From NCBI RefSeq assembly GCF_002858805.1, contig NZ_PJZI01000013.1, positions 1 to 64,000 on the forward strand: a DNA stretch of 64,000 nt, in the 5' to 3' direction. Every line of letters begins with the position of its first letter. The stretch's first letter is position 1. This document shows positions 51,587 through 59,805 of this stretch, piece after piece. The translations under genes and the position numbers were made by a program. This DNA is from Chimaeribacter arupi (GTDB lineage Bacteria > Pseudomonadota > Gammaproteobacteria > Enterobacterales > Enterobacteriaceae). A model generated the notes under the pieces. That model made no database searches. It had not been told where the DNA came from and saw nothing but the letters and a program-made list of their open reading frames with translations.

Positions 51587-51612
51587 AAAGCCAGCCTTAA
51601 GGCTGGCTTTTT
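51587..51612 (+). terminator. Terminator after the 51324 gene
   Basis: AAAGCCAGCC/GGCTGGCTTT stem around TTAA, T-rich tail. Confidence 0.9.
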
Positions 51613-51682
51613 ACTGCGTGGTGGTGACGCACCCTTTTCTTAAGACGTCATGCTGTGAAAACGTGGTATTGACTGCCCTGCA

Positions 51683-51955
51683 TCATGGGGCATGGTGGCC
51701 GACGTCACGCATACTGCGCCCGCCGAACAACCGGCAGAGCGCGTGCATCAGCGTGGCAACCACATCAATGACCACCACGCTCACCATAATCAGCGTTAAG
51801 ACCAGGGCGTTGGCAATCTTTTTCAGGGCATTAACACCGCGGGCGGGCAGGGTGCTGCGCTGCCAGCCGCTTTTCACCGCTTTGCTCAACCGCGCCAGCG
51901 GTGAACGGTGCCGTTTGGCCCGTGGGTGAGGGGAGGACTTTTCTTGCGCGTTCAT
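51683..51955 (-). CDS. Hypothetical single-pass membrane protein, 90 residues
   Basis: Very basic N-terminal part (KSSPHPRAKRHRSPLARLSK), then one membrane helix (KIANALVLTLIMVSVVVIDV) and a short C-terminus. The charge pattern predicts an N-in orientation. AAGGAGTAAAG precedes the ATG on the minus strand, supporting expression. Not recognised. It is isolated between the 51324 gene and the metallo-hydrolase gene. Confidence 0.55.
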   Translation of the reverse strand: MNAQEKSSPHPRAKRHRSPLARLSKAVKSGWQRSTLPARGVNALKKIANALVLTLIMVSVVVIDVVATLMHALCRLFGGRSMRDVGHHAP

Positions 51956-52173
51956 CTTTACTCCTTACAAACATTCGGTATGAGACAGGGCGACGGCCCT
52001 GTTTTACCCGGCGTGATAAGGGGAATGTGCCGGGCCATTAACAAATCCATAATATTTACCGGATGCCTTCGCGGCATCCTTGTGTTACCCATTCCGTCAT
52101 CAGGCATCGGCTGCACAGCCATGCTGCCTGCCGGCGTCCCGCCGGTCGGGCGTATTTGCCAGGGAGCGCCGCT

Positions 52174-53178
52174 ATGGCCCATAAAAACCGCTATTACGAT
52201 GCCAGCAAAGCCCACCACACACCTGACGGATTCCGTAACCCGCAGCAAACCCAAACGCGTGGTGAAGGGGATTTCCGCCGCTGGCAAGAAGAACGCAAGC
52301 AACAGGGGCTGCCACGGCCACCGGCACAGGGCTACGCGCGTTTTATTGCCGACTGGTGGCAGCAGCCCGATTTCAGCGGCAATAACGACGCCGCCTGGTG
52401 GCTGGGCCACGCCTGCGTGCTGTTCCGTGTGCAGGGCCGTTATATCCTGACGGATCCGGCATTGTCAGAACGGGCTTCCCCGCTCTCCTTCTACGGCCCG
52501 CGGCGAAAAACCCCGGTTGCGGCAGAGATTGATCACCTGCCGCCCATTGATGTGGTGCTGCTTTCGCATAATCACTATGATCATCTTGACAAGCAAACGG
52601 TCAAAAAGTTGCTTAAACGTTTCCCGGATGTGACCTTTCTCGTGCCGTTGGGCCTGAAAAGCTGGCTGACGCGGCGCGGCGCCCGCCAGGTAGAGGAGCT
52701 GGACTGGTGGGACATGAAACAGCTTAACGGGCTGGATTTCCACTGTGTGCCTGCCCAGCACTGGAGTATGCGCACGCCGTGGGACCGCAACCGCAGTTTA
52801 TGGTGCGGCTGGGTCATCACCCACCCCACCGTGCGCCTCTATTTCTCCGGTGACAGCGGGTATACGCCGTTGTTGCATCAGATTGGCGAACGGCTTGGGC
52901 CCTTTGATCTGGCCGCCTTGCCGATCGGTGCCTATGCACCACGATGGTTCATGGGGCCGCAGCATATGGACCCGCAACAGTCTGCCCAATTGTTTAAGCA
53001 GCTCAATTGCCAACGTGCGATCCCGATTCATTGGGGAGTGTTTGAATTAGCGGATGAATCCCTGGATGAGCCGCCCGGCATTTTACAACAGGCTATTTTG
53101 GCAGAAAATATATCGGCACACGCGTTTAGCGCACTCAAAATTGGTGGCCGCATTAATTTGTCCTCACCGGCCACTTAG
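52174..53178 (+). CDS. Metallo-beta-lactamase-fold hydrolase (NAPE-PLD/RomA-like)
   Basis: 334 residues. Zinc-binding motif LLSHNHYDHLDKQT (HxHxDH) near residues 129-142, second-shell His in PAQHWS, Asp in FSGDSGYTP and the late IPIHWGVF histidine, as in the N-acylphosphatidylethanolamine phospholipase D / RomA branch. No signal peptide is visible. The ATG at 52174 behind AGGGAG is chosen over an earlier ATG at 52063. Substrate unknown. It precedes a 1.27 kb stretch with no gene. Confidence 0.85.
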   Translation: MAHKNRYYDASKAHHTPDGFRNPQQTQTRGEGDFRRWQEERKQQGLPRPPAQGYARFIADWWQQPDFSGNNDAAWWLGHACVLFRVQGRYILTDPALSERASPLSFYGPRRKTPVAAEIDHLPPIDVVLLSHNHYDHLDKQTVKKLLKRFPDVTFLVPLGLKSWLTRRGARQVEELDWWDMKQLNGLDFHCVPAQHWSMRTPWDRNRSLWCGWVITHPTVRLYFSGDSGYTPLLHQIGERLGPFDLAALPIGAYAPRWFMGPQHMDPQQSAQLFKQLNCQRAIPIHWGVFELADESLDEPPGILQQAILAENISAHAFSALKIGGRINLSSPAT

Positions 53179-54448
53179 CCGGCCCTGCAAAAATAATCCG
53201 GGGCGTTTGAAATTGCGGTAGGGCGGCAGCCAAACAGCAATGAAAAATAACGCAGAGGGGTGTGCACCCTAAAATGTTATCAATTTGTTTAAGTTACCGG
53301 GTTTAATGAGAATAAGTGTCATTTTTTAGGGAGAGAAAGGGCAAACTCGCTGGAAGGCTTGCTAACCGTATGGTTATCAGGCTCCTGCCGGCAGGTTGCT
53401 CGCGGTAAGTTGCTTTCGCGGGCATTAAGCTGCTGGGCAGGAAGACCCCGGCCGACACCGGGTGAGCCACCCAACCTGGGATAAGTGTTCCACATTCTGC
53501 AACTTTTCTTATCAATGATTTTTTATCATTATTGAGTGATAAAAGTGGGATATAAAAATCCTTTTATCCGCTTCTGCTATTTCCCTTTTAAAGGGTGCTT
53601 TAATTCCACCCTGTCATAACAGGGATAAGGGGAGTATTTTTGTAGTGTAATAGCGCAGCGGCAACGCGTTATTCCATGACAGACGGTATCGCTATTTTAT
53701 TTCTGACAATCCCGATAACCGCAAATAGCCTGAAGGTCAGTTTTTGGCCTGGTGCAATAATGTTCTGATGGAAAAGTAACCAAAAAAACCTGCACTGTCA
53801 TGGTGAACCGGTGCACCGCGAAAGACGGGTCAATGCCGGTGCCGGGGGCCGGTGGTAGTAAAGGGTAAACTCCTGTGTTTTCATCAGACTGTCACAATAA
53901 AAAGGTAAAGAGAAAAGGACAACCGCCTGTGGCCGGCAGAAGAAAAGCGCAGTCGCCGGAAGTCCTGCGGCGGTGCGGGCTGCCGGCGTTGCCCCGCAGC
54001 CGGGGGTGCAGAAGGGGCGCAGGCGCGCTTATGCTGACTTTCTCTTGAAAAACAGTGTGTTAAAAACGTAAACTTGTGACTTAAGTCAAATATCTGTTTT
54101 TCATAAGATAAAAAACAGCATTGCTATGCCGTTATAACGCGATAAAATCGCATAATAATTATCATTTATCAGGCTCCGGCGCTTACAGCCACCGGATAAA
54201 TGATCAATAATCAAGATCGGTTGTTATTGCTTGGCCGCAATGTACGGGGATACACCCACATTGTAGAGGGCGTAAAATACAGAGCAGAAAATAGCGTGGC
54301 TATCAACTTATTTTCACCGTAGGGGATGGCCAACGCGTTTAACCGTTTCAAATATGTGCGACATGTCCATCAGTGATTAAAAATGGCTTGCCATTGATTA
54401 CAGAGTATGTGATAACGCATCTGGGTAAAACGAGGTACAGTTCTGTAT
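53179..54448. other. 1.27 kb gene-free region upstream of yobF-cspC
   Basis: No convincing protein gene. AT-rich blocks (53280-53340, 53500-53700, 54060-54330) alternate with GC-rich, structured blocks. From 53362 to 53465 there are successive hairpins: TAACC/GGTTA, the palindrome CCTGCCGGCAGG, GCTCGCG/CGCGGGC (one G-U) and ACCCCGG/CCGGGTG. A second GC-rich block at 53930-54030 is flanked by a CRP-like site. It probably contains the yobF-cspC promoter with a long leader, and possibly a small RNA. Confidence 0.5.
54075..54090 (+). promoter_or_regulatory. CRP-like site upstream of yobF-cspC
   Basis: TGTGA-CTTAAG-TCAAA, nine of ten consensus positions and fully symmetric in the spacer (CTTAAG). 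It lies 374 bases before yobF. Confidence 0.4.
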
Positions 54449-54565
54449 ATGTGTGGCATTTTCAGTAAAGAAGTTCTGAGTAAAGACGTTCACGTTGAAT
54501 ACCGCTTCTCTGCCGATTTTTATCTTAGTGCCTCAAGCAGTAACGACTCTAGTTTGTCTATGTAA
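54449..54565 (+). CDS. yobF: YobF small stress protein
   Basis: 38-residue peptide [20 protein letters not shown] followed by [18 protein letters not shown], matching E. coli YobF (about 47 residues) over its first half; the C-terminal part is shorter. Heat- and stress-induced small protein of unknown function, co-transcribed with cspC. The spacing to cspC is 41 bases. Confidence 0.85.
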   Translation: MCGIFSKEVLSKDVHVEYRFSADFYLSASSSNDSSLSM

Positions 54566-54606
54566 CGCCTCCGGGCGGTTTAAACAATCCAAAGGAAATA
54601 CTCAAG

Positions 54607-54816
54607 ATGGCAAAGATCAAAGGTCAAGTTAAGTGGTTCAACGAATCCAAAGGTTTCGGTTTCATCACCCCAGCTGACGGCAGCAAAGACGTGTTCGTAC
54701 ACTTCTCTGCTATCCAGGGTAACGGCTTCAAAACCCTGGCTGAAGGCCAGAACGTTGAGTTCGAAATCCAGGACGGCCAGAAAGGCCCGTCTGCAGTTAA
54801 CGTAACTGCAATCTAA
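54607..54816 (+). CDS. cspC: Cold-shock-like protein CspC
   Basis: 69-residue OB-fold RNA chaperone, differing from E. coli CspC by one residue by eye (PSAVNV for PAAVNV). RNA-binding motifs KGFGFITP (RNP1) and DVFVHF (RNP2) are intact. Constitutively expressed; stabilises rpoS and uspA messages in E. coli. AAAGGAAA precedes the ATG and a terminator follows the stop. Codon use is strongly biased, fitting high expression. Confidence 0.97.
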   Translation: MAKIKGQVKWFNESKGFGFITPADGSKDVFVHFSAIQGNGFKTLAEGQNVEFEIQDGQKGPSAVNVTAI

Positions 54817-54831
54817 GCAGCGTCAGCTGTG

Positions 54832-54860
54832 AAAAAAACCCGCCATGTGCGGGTTTTTTT
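54832..54860 (+). terminator. Terminator after cspC
   Basis: ACCCGC/GCGGGT stem with a CATGT loop, A-run before and T7 after; also usable for the convergent gene at 54872. Confidence 0.9.
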
Positions 54861-54871
54861 ATGGGCGCGAT

Positions 54872-55585
54872 TCAGGGCAGGATCACCAGCCCGGAATGCT
54901 GGTTACGGCCGCGGATGCCGGGGTGTGCCGGGTCCACCGCCCGCCGGTGGCTGTTACGGCGATAACTGGTAAAGGCATAGCGCGGGCCGTCTGCCTGCTG
55001 GCTGAGGCTGCAAATGGTGCAGGGTGCCAGATTCTCTACCGCCCCAAACCCCAGCGACTGCAATTTGGCGGCCGCTATCCCCGGCAGATCCAGATAGCGC
55101 GGCCGCGGCATCACCCGTGACGCCGGTAAATCCGGCAGGCGTTGCAAAAAGGTCTCCGTAAGTTCATCACTCACCTGGTAACAACAGGGGTGCGCCGCCG
55201 GGCCAATCGTGGCGACCCAGTCAGAGAGCGCCTCTTCGCGGGCGATCCGTTCGGCCATTTTCTCAATAATGCCGTCTGCCAGCCCGCGCCACCCGGCGTG
55301 CACCACCCCAATGGCCGCGCCGTCACGGCGGCTGAACAGCACCGGCAGGCAATCCGCCGTCAGCACCGTCAGCAAAATGCCCGGCTGGCGGGTGAAAAAG
55401 CCATCGGCCTCGCCGCAGCATTCGGCGGGCTGGGTGACGTCGGCGATGCGGGTGCCGTGCACCTGTTTTTTCTCCGGGGAGGAGGCGCGCCAGGGCGCGA
55501 GGGCAACCGGCATCAGGGCGCGCTTGTCGCCGAAACCGTAGGCGAGGGCAGGGATCGCACTGAGCAGGGGGGAATCGTGTTTCAT
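54872..55585 (-). CDS. Laccase-domain protein, PgeF/YfiH paralogue
   Basis: 237-residue DUF152/YlmD-family protein. Zinc ligands are His43 (KQVHGTRI), Cys79 (LTADCLPVLF) and His96 (GVVHAGWRG), with the terminal SYRR motif and GPAAHPCC. Family members hydrolyse or phosphorolyse purine nucleosides or edit peptidoglycan precursors (PgeF); which applies here is unknown. The N-terminal segment is shorter than in YfiH. The canonical pgeF of enterobacteria lies beside rluD and clpB, so this copy between cspC and rlmA is probably an additional gene. Confidence 0.85.
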   Translation of the reverse strand: MKHDSPLLSAIPALAYGFGDKRALMPVALAPWRASSPEKKQVHGTRIADVTQPAECCGEADGFFTRQPGILLTVLTADCLPVLFSRRDGAAIGVVHAGWRGLADGIIEKMAERIAREEALSDWVATIGPAAHPCCYQVSDELTETFLQRLPDLPASRVMPRPRYLDLPGIAAAKLQSLGFGAVENLAPCTICSLSQQADGPRYAFTSYRRNSHRRAVDPAHPGIRGRNQHSGLVILP

Positions 55586-55732
55586 GGGCCATCCGGGCTG
55601 AAGGGAAAAGAATCGCCAGTGTAGCCAGAGTGGCCCGCACTTGACCAGCCTGACGGTTGCACGGGCCTGCCGGGTTGATTAGACTGGCGCTCCTCAATGA
55701 CTGCGGCCCGCGCCGCGCTTACGGAATTTCTC

Positions 55733-56551
55733 ATGGCTTACCAGTGTCCCCTCTGTCACCTGCCGTTGCAGCCCCATGCCCAGCAATGGCGTTGCGAACA
55801 AAACCACCAGTTTGACCGCGCCAAAGAGGGGTATGTCAACCTGCTGCCGGTGCAGCATAAACGCTCGAAACAGCCCGGAGACAGCCCGGAGATGATGCAG
55901 GCGCGCCGCGATTTTCTGGACGCAGGGCATTACCAGCCGTTGCAGCAGCAGGTCTGCACGTTACTGGATGAGGTACTGCCGGCGTCGGCGCAGGCCGTGC
56001 TGGATATCGGCTGTGGTGAGGGCTATTACACGGCGGCGCTGGCAGGGCAGCTGAAACAGACGCGGGCAATCACGGTCTATGGGCTGGACGTCGCCAAAGT
56101 AGCGGTGCGTTATGCGGCCAAACGCTACCGGCAGGTGAATTTCTGCGTCGCCTCCAGCCACCGTTTGCCGTTCGAGGATAACAGCCTGGATGCCGTGGTG
56201 CGCATTTATGCGCCCTGTAATGCGCAGGAGCTGGCCCGTACGGTAAAACCGGGTGGCTATGTGCTGACAGTGGCACCGGGGCCACGGCACCTGTATCAAC
56301 TCAAGGCAGCGGTGTATGAGGATGTCCAGTTGCATCCGGAGCAGGATGAGCAGTTCCCCGGTTTTACCCGCCTGCGCCAGCAGACGCTGGCTTACCCAAT
56401 GGCGCTGACGGGCGGGGCGGCATTGCAACTCTTACAGATGACGCCATTTGCCTGGCGTGCCGGTGAAGAGGCGCGGCGGCTGTTGGGTGAGGGACTGGCG
56501 TGTGAAACCGATTTTGTTATCCGGCTGCATCAACGGCAGCCGGCGGCCTGA
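55733..56551 (+). CDS. rlmA: 23S rRNA m1G745 methyltransferase RlmA
   Basis: Methylates G745 of 23S rRNA with SAM. N-terminal zinc finger CPLC...[22 protein letters not shown] motif [12 protein letters not shown] and [21 protein letters not shown] at the C-terminal part. 272 residues (E. coli 269). The ATG at 55733 matches the E. coli N-terminus. Divergent from the laccase-domain gene and convergent with mntP. Confidence 0.95.
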   Translation: MAYQCPLCHLPLQPHAQQWRCEQNHQFDRAKEGYVNLLPVQHKRSKQPGDSPEMMQARRDFLDAGHYQPLQQQVCTLLDEVLPASAQAVLDIGCGEGYYTAALAGQLKQTRAITVYGLDVAKVAVRYAAKRYRQVNFCVASSHRLPFEDNSLDAVVRIYAPCNAQELARTVKPGGYVLTVAPGPRHLYQLKAAVYEDVQLHPEQDEQFPGFTRLRQQTLAYPMALTGGAALQLLQMTPFAWRAGEEARRLLGEGLACETDFVIRLHQRQPAA

Positions 56552-56557
56552 CAGGGG

Positions 56558-57127
56558 TCAGGCCAGCAGGCCGAGATGCTGCAACAGGATGTTGCAGCCG
56601 ATACCGATCAGCACCACCCCGCCAATAATTTCGGCCCGTTTGCCGAGCATCGGCCCAATAAAGCGGCCAATCAGCATCCCTAACGTGGCCATCAGCATGG
56701 TGGTCATGCCAATCGCCAGTGCGGTGTGAATAATATTGACCTGCAAAAAGGCCAGCCCGACGCCGATGGCCAGCGCATCCAGGCTGGTGGCGACAGCCGT
56801 GGCGGCCAGCACCCAGAAGCTGTGGCAATCTTTGCAGGGTTCATCCGCGGCCGGGGCTTTCAGCCCTTCCATAATCATGCGTGAGCCGAGAATAAACAGC
56901 AGGGCAAAAGCCACCCAGTGATCCCAGGCCATAATATAGCGGCTGGCCATCAGGCCCAGGCCCCAGCCGATCAGCGGGGTAATGGCCTCAATGGCACCAA
57001 AGATTAAACCGGTACGGAAAGCTTCGCGGAAACGCGGGCGGTGCAAAGTGGCACCCTTGCCGATGGAGGCGGCAAAAGCGTCCATTGACATGCCAAAGGC
57101 AAGAATAAGCGTTGCGGAAAGGTTCAT
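56558..57127 (-). CDS. mntP: Manganese exporter MntP
   Basis: Inner-membrane Mn2+ efflux pump of 189 residues (E. coli 188) with six hydrophobic segments; conserved acidic residues in [15 protein letters not shown] and [15 protein letters not shown]. The start at 57127 is preferred; the frame continues upstream into the riboswitch. Preceded by the Mn riboswitch and tandem MntR operators. Confidence 0.95.
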   Translation of the reverse strand: MNLSATLILAFGMSMDAFAASIGKGATLHRPRFREAFRTGLIFGAIEAITPLIGWGLGLMASRYIMAWDHWVAFALLFILGSRMIMEGLKAPAADEPCKDCHSFWVLAATAVATSLDALAIGVGLAFLQVNIIHTALAIGMTTMLMATLGMLIGRFIGPMLGKRAEIIGGVVLIGIGCNILLQHLGLLA

Positions 57128-57514
57128 TGAAAAAAAGCCTCGGCCGGGTCTCTCCATATGCACGTAACCCACCCCCAGCCAACGCGGGGTTACATGCCTA
57201 TGGTCTCGCCAACCTGACCTGGTTGCCCGCACCACGTTTCTGTATGAAACGAGTATGTTGATACGGGCGCTTCTGAAAATGTATTCAGAAACCGGCTACT
57301 CCCCAATGACGGCGCAACCTTAACATAATATTTTATCGCCAGACAACATATAATGTGCAGGGGAATAACGGTATTAAGCAATATGATGAAATAACCATCA
57401 TCTTGTACGGGGAATAACCCTCTCTCTTTTTATTGGGAAATGTCAGCGTATTGTTAAACATTGCTCGAAATAGAGCCAGATATAGCCTTTGCTATAATCT
57501 GAATATAGCCAATG
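57128..57514 (-). other. mntP control region and leader (387 bases without a gene)
   Basis: In transcript order: tandem MntR operators, AT-rich sequence, then the yybP-ykoY riboswitch and the initiation region with a T7 stretch (57129-57136 side) just before the ATG. No protein gene. Confidence 0.7.
57180..57320 (-). promoter_or_regulatory. yybP-ykoY manganese riboswitch
   Basis: Minus strand carries TTGGGGAGTAGCC (about 57307-57293) and, 85 bases later, GGCGAGACC (57210-57202), the two conserved joining segments of the family, with helix-forming arms between them (GGTTTCTGA/TTCAGAAG and GTGGTGCGGGC type). This RNA senses Mn2+ and activates mntP in E. coli. Boundaries are approximate. Confidence 0.85.
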
Positions 57515-57518
57515 CTAT
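57482..57518 (-). promoter_or_regulatory. Tandem MntR operators
   Basis: ATAGCCTTTGCTAT (57482-57495) is an exact match to the core of the MntR operator I recall (ATAGCAAAGGCTAT on the other strand); ATAGCCAATGCTAT (57505-57518) is a near copy. Centres are 23 bases apart. The second overlaps the yobD stop codon. Confidence 0.75.
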
Positions 57519-57997
57519 AAAATAGCTTTAATTCCATCTTCTTGATTTTTAAATAAAATGTTTTTTATGTTATCAAGATCGCCTATATATTGTACGTGAA
57601 TAGGTAATTTTCGTTGTTCAAGATGGATGAACAACACACCCTCTTCACTTAAATGCAGACGGCGAATACGGGTATAAGCAATGAACAGATTGCCATAGTA
57701 AAACCCTTCAGGTTTAAACAGTAATACCGGCCGCCGGATAAAAGAAATATAGCAGACGCTAATCAGCAGGAAGGTGAGTAAATAAAGCGTGAGGGGGGCA
57801 CCCCGGCCGGTATAATGCTGGTAGATAACAATCCCCAGCAGGGCGATAAAAATCAGGCTGTCTGCCCGGCCTTTGCGTAATAAGTTTACCCGCAACAAGG
57901 TCTTGCCGTTGCGCCGCGGCAGGATCCACTCAAGGTAGATGGCGTAGGCCAGCACCACCACAATACAACCCAGCAGTAACCCCTCTGTCAGTGTCAT
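57515..57997 (-). CDS. yobD: YobD (DUF986) inner-membrane protein
   Basis: 160-residue protein with about three to four membrane helices: LLLGCIVVVLAYAIYLEWIL, SLIFIALLGIVIYQHY, LYLLTFLLISVCYISFI, then a soluble end LSEEGVLFIHLEQRKLPIHV. Matches E. coli YobD (152). Function unknown; it is always next to manXYZ and mntP in enterics. GGAGGG precedes the ATG. The last codons overlap an MntR operator. Confidence 0.9.
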   Translation of the reverse strand: MTLTEGLLLGCIVVVLAYAIYLEWILPRRNGKTLLRVNLLRKGRADSLIFIALLGIVIYQHYTGRGAPLTLYLLTFLLISVCYISFIRRPVLLFKPEGFYYGNLFIAYTRIRRLHLSEEGVLFIHLEQRKLPIHVQYIGDLDNIKNILFKNQEDGIKAIL

Positions 57998-58021
57998 GTA
58001 CCCTCCCGGTACGGTGCAGAC

Positions 58022-58049
58022 AAAATAAAGCCGGGGGCAGGCCCCCGGC
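58022..58049 (-). terminator. Terminator after manXYZ
   Basis: Minus strand: GCCGGGGGC/GCCCCCGGC stem with a two-base loop and TTTATTTTG tail. Confidence 0.8.
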
Positions 58050-58066
58050 AGTGTGCAGTAAAGCCG

Positions 58067-58930
58067 TTACAGCCCCAGCAGGCCGATGGCGTAGCCGACA
58101 ATACCGATAACAAAGAACCCGACGATAATCCACAGCGCATTGACCTTGCGCCGCAGCAGCCACATACAACCGAAGGTCAGCAGCAGCGGCACCAGGCCCG
58201 GCATCAGTTGGTCAAGGATGGTCTGCACCGTGGTGACGGTGGTATTGCCGGTCTGGTCGGTAATGCGTGACACCACCAGCGGGATATTAACGTGCGTCCA
58301 CTTATTGACCAGCGCCCCCATCACAAACAGGCCGAGAATAGACGCCCCTTCCGTCAGTTTTTGCAGGAAGCCGCCGCCCATGTCGCTGACAATGTCCGCC
58401 CCTTTGCGGTAGCCATAGGCTACGCCATAGTAACGGCTGATCAACCGCACCAGGTTGAACAGTACAAAGAACAGCAGCGGGCCGAGCAGGCTGCCGTTCA
58501 TCGCGATGCCCGCCCCGAGCGCGGCAAACACCGGCCGTACCGTCCCCCAGAAAATCGGGTCGCCCACCCCGGCCAGCGGCCCCATCAGCCCGACTTTCAG
58601 GCCGTTTATCGCCCCGTCGTCGATGGCGGCCCCATTTGCCCGCTGCTCCTCCATCGCCATGGTCACGCCCAGTACCGGCGCGGCCACGTAAGGGTGGGTG
58701 TTAAAGAACTCCAGATGGCGTTTGATCGCCTGCTTACGCTCGTCATTGTTCTCCGGGTAGAGGCGGCGGATCACCGGCACCATGGAGAAGCAGAACCCAA
58801 GCGCCTGCATACGTTCAAAGTTCCATGAACCCTGGAACAGGTTAGAGCGCAAAAAGACGCCGCGCACATCGCTGGAGGTCAGTTTTTTCTGGCCGGTGAC
58901 GGCCTGGTTTTCGTTATGACTATCACTCAT
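58067..58930 (-). CDS. manZ: Mannose PTS enzyme IID
   Basis: Membrane subunit of the mannose/glucosamine/glucose PTS. 287 residues (E. coli 283-286), nearly identical through SDVRGVFLRSNLFQGSWNFE, GLMGPLAGVGDPIFWGTVRP and GLVPLLLTF. It forms the channel with ManY; the complex is also the receptor for some class II microcins and lambda DNA entry. Confidence 0.97.
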   Translation of the reverse strand: MSDSHNENQAVTGQKKLTSSDVRGVFLRSNLFQGSWNFERMQALGFCFSMVPVIRRLYPENNDERKQAIKRHLEFFNTHPYVAAPVLGVTMAMEEQRANGAAIDDGAINGLKVGLMGPLAGVGDPIFWGTVRPVFAALGAGIAMNGSLLGPLLFFVLFNLVRLISRYYGVAYGYRKGADIVSDMGGGFLQKLTEGASILGLFVMGALVNKWTHVNIPLVVSRITDQTGNTTVTTVQTILDQLMPGLVPLLLTFGCMWLLRRKVNALWIIVGFFVIGIVGYAIGLLGL

Positions 58931-58946
58931 CTGCGTGCCCCTGTGC

Positions 58947-59747
58947 TTAATCGAGTTCGTTATCTAAATCGTTATTTGCCGGTGCGGCTGCCCCACCGCC
59001 TGCTGCCCGGTTATATTTCGGGCTGAGCTGGATGTAGAGCACCGCCATCACCACGCCGATGACGCCCAGGGCCACCAGGTTAAAGTCGGTGAACGCCGCG
59101 GTCACAAAGCCGAGATAGAAGAACGGCATCAGATAACCGGCACGCATCATGTTGATCACCATCGCGTAGCCCACCACCACAATCATGCCGCCGGCGATGT
59201 TCAGGCCGTTGGTCACGACCGCCGGGATCGAGTTAAGCATCTCCTGTACCACGCTGGTGCCGACAGAGACCGCCACAATCGCCGCAGGCACCGCAATGCG
59301 CATCGCCTGCAGGATCAACGCGGAAATGTGCAGCCAGGTAATGCCGGACAAACTGCCGCGTTCGGCGGCCTTATCCGCCGCGTGCTGGAATGCCACCGTC
59401 AGGGTACGCACAATAATGGTCAGGACCTGCCCGGCCGCCGCCAGCGGGATCGCCAGGGCGATGCCGGCACCAATTGACTGCCCGCCGGCGATCACCAGAA
59501 TGGTGGAGATGATCGAGGCCAGTGCCGCATCCGGTGCCACCGCAGCACCGATATTCATCCAGCCCAGGGCGATCATCTCCAGCGTCCCGCCAATTTTGAT
59601 GCCGGTTTCGATATCCCCGAGCACCATGCCGATTAAGGTACAGGCCACCAGTGGCCGGTGAAACTGAAACTCATCCAGGACAGACTCCACCCCGGCAATA
59701 CAGGCGATAATGAATATCAGCACAATCTGAAGCGTTGTAATCTCCAT
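58947..59747 (-). CDS. manY: Mannose PTS enzyme IIC
   Basis: Membrane channel subunit with about seven hydrophobic segments; 266 residues, equal to E. coli. EITTLQIVLIFIIACIAGVES start, GGTLEMIALGWMNIGAAVAPDAALAS motif region and an acidic C-terminus (NNDLDNELD). Second gene of manXYZ with short spacers. Confidence 0.97.
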   Translation of the reverse strand: MEITTLQIVLIFIIACIAGVESVLDEFQFHRPLVACTLIGMVLGDIETGIKIGGTLEMIALGWMNIGAAVAPDAALASIISTILVIAGGQSIGAGIALAIPLAAAGQVLTIIVRTLTVAFQHAADKAAERGSLSGITWLHISALILQAMRIAVPAAIVAVSVGTSVVQEMLNSIPAVVTNGLNIAGGMIVVVGYAMVINMMRAGYLMPFFYLGFVTAAFTDFNLVALGVIGVVMAVLYIQLSPKYNRAAGGGAAAPANNDLDNELD

Positions 59748-59805
59748 TGCACTTTTCTCCTCCAGGCACCCGGCCTGATTAAGTAAAGGGCCGCGCAGGC
59801 GCGGG

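Noticed and set aside
53303-53515. 70-codon minus-strand ORF in the gene-free region
   Set aside because: Runs through the hairpin cluster, has no ribosome-binding site and resembles no protein family.
54151-54169. Fur-box-like sequence CATAATAATTATCATTTAT
   Set aside because: About 13 of 19 positions in very AT-rich DNA; no iron-related gene nearby.
57190-57381. 63-codon minus-strand ORF upstream of mntP
   Set aside because: Coincides with the manganese riboswitch; the conserved RNA segments explain the sequence better.
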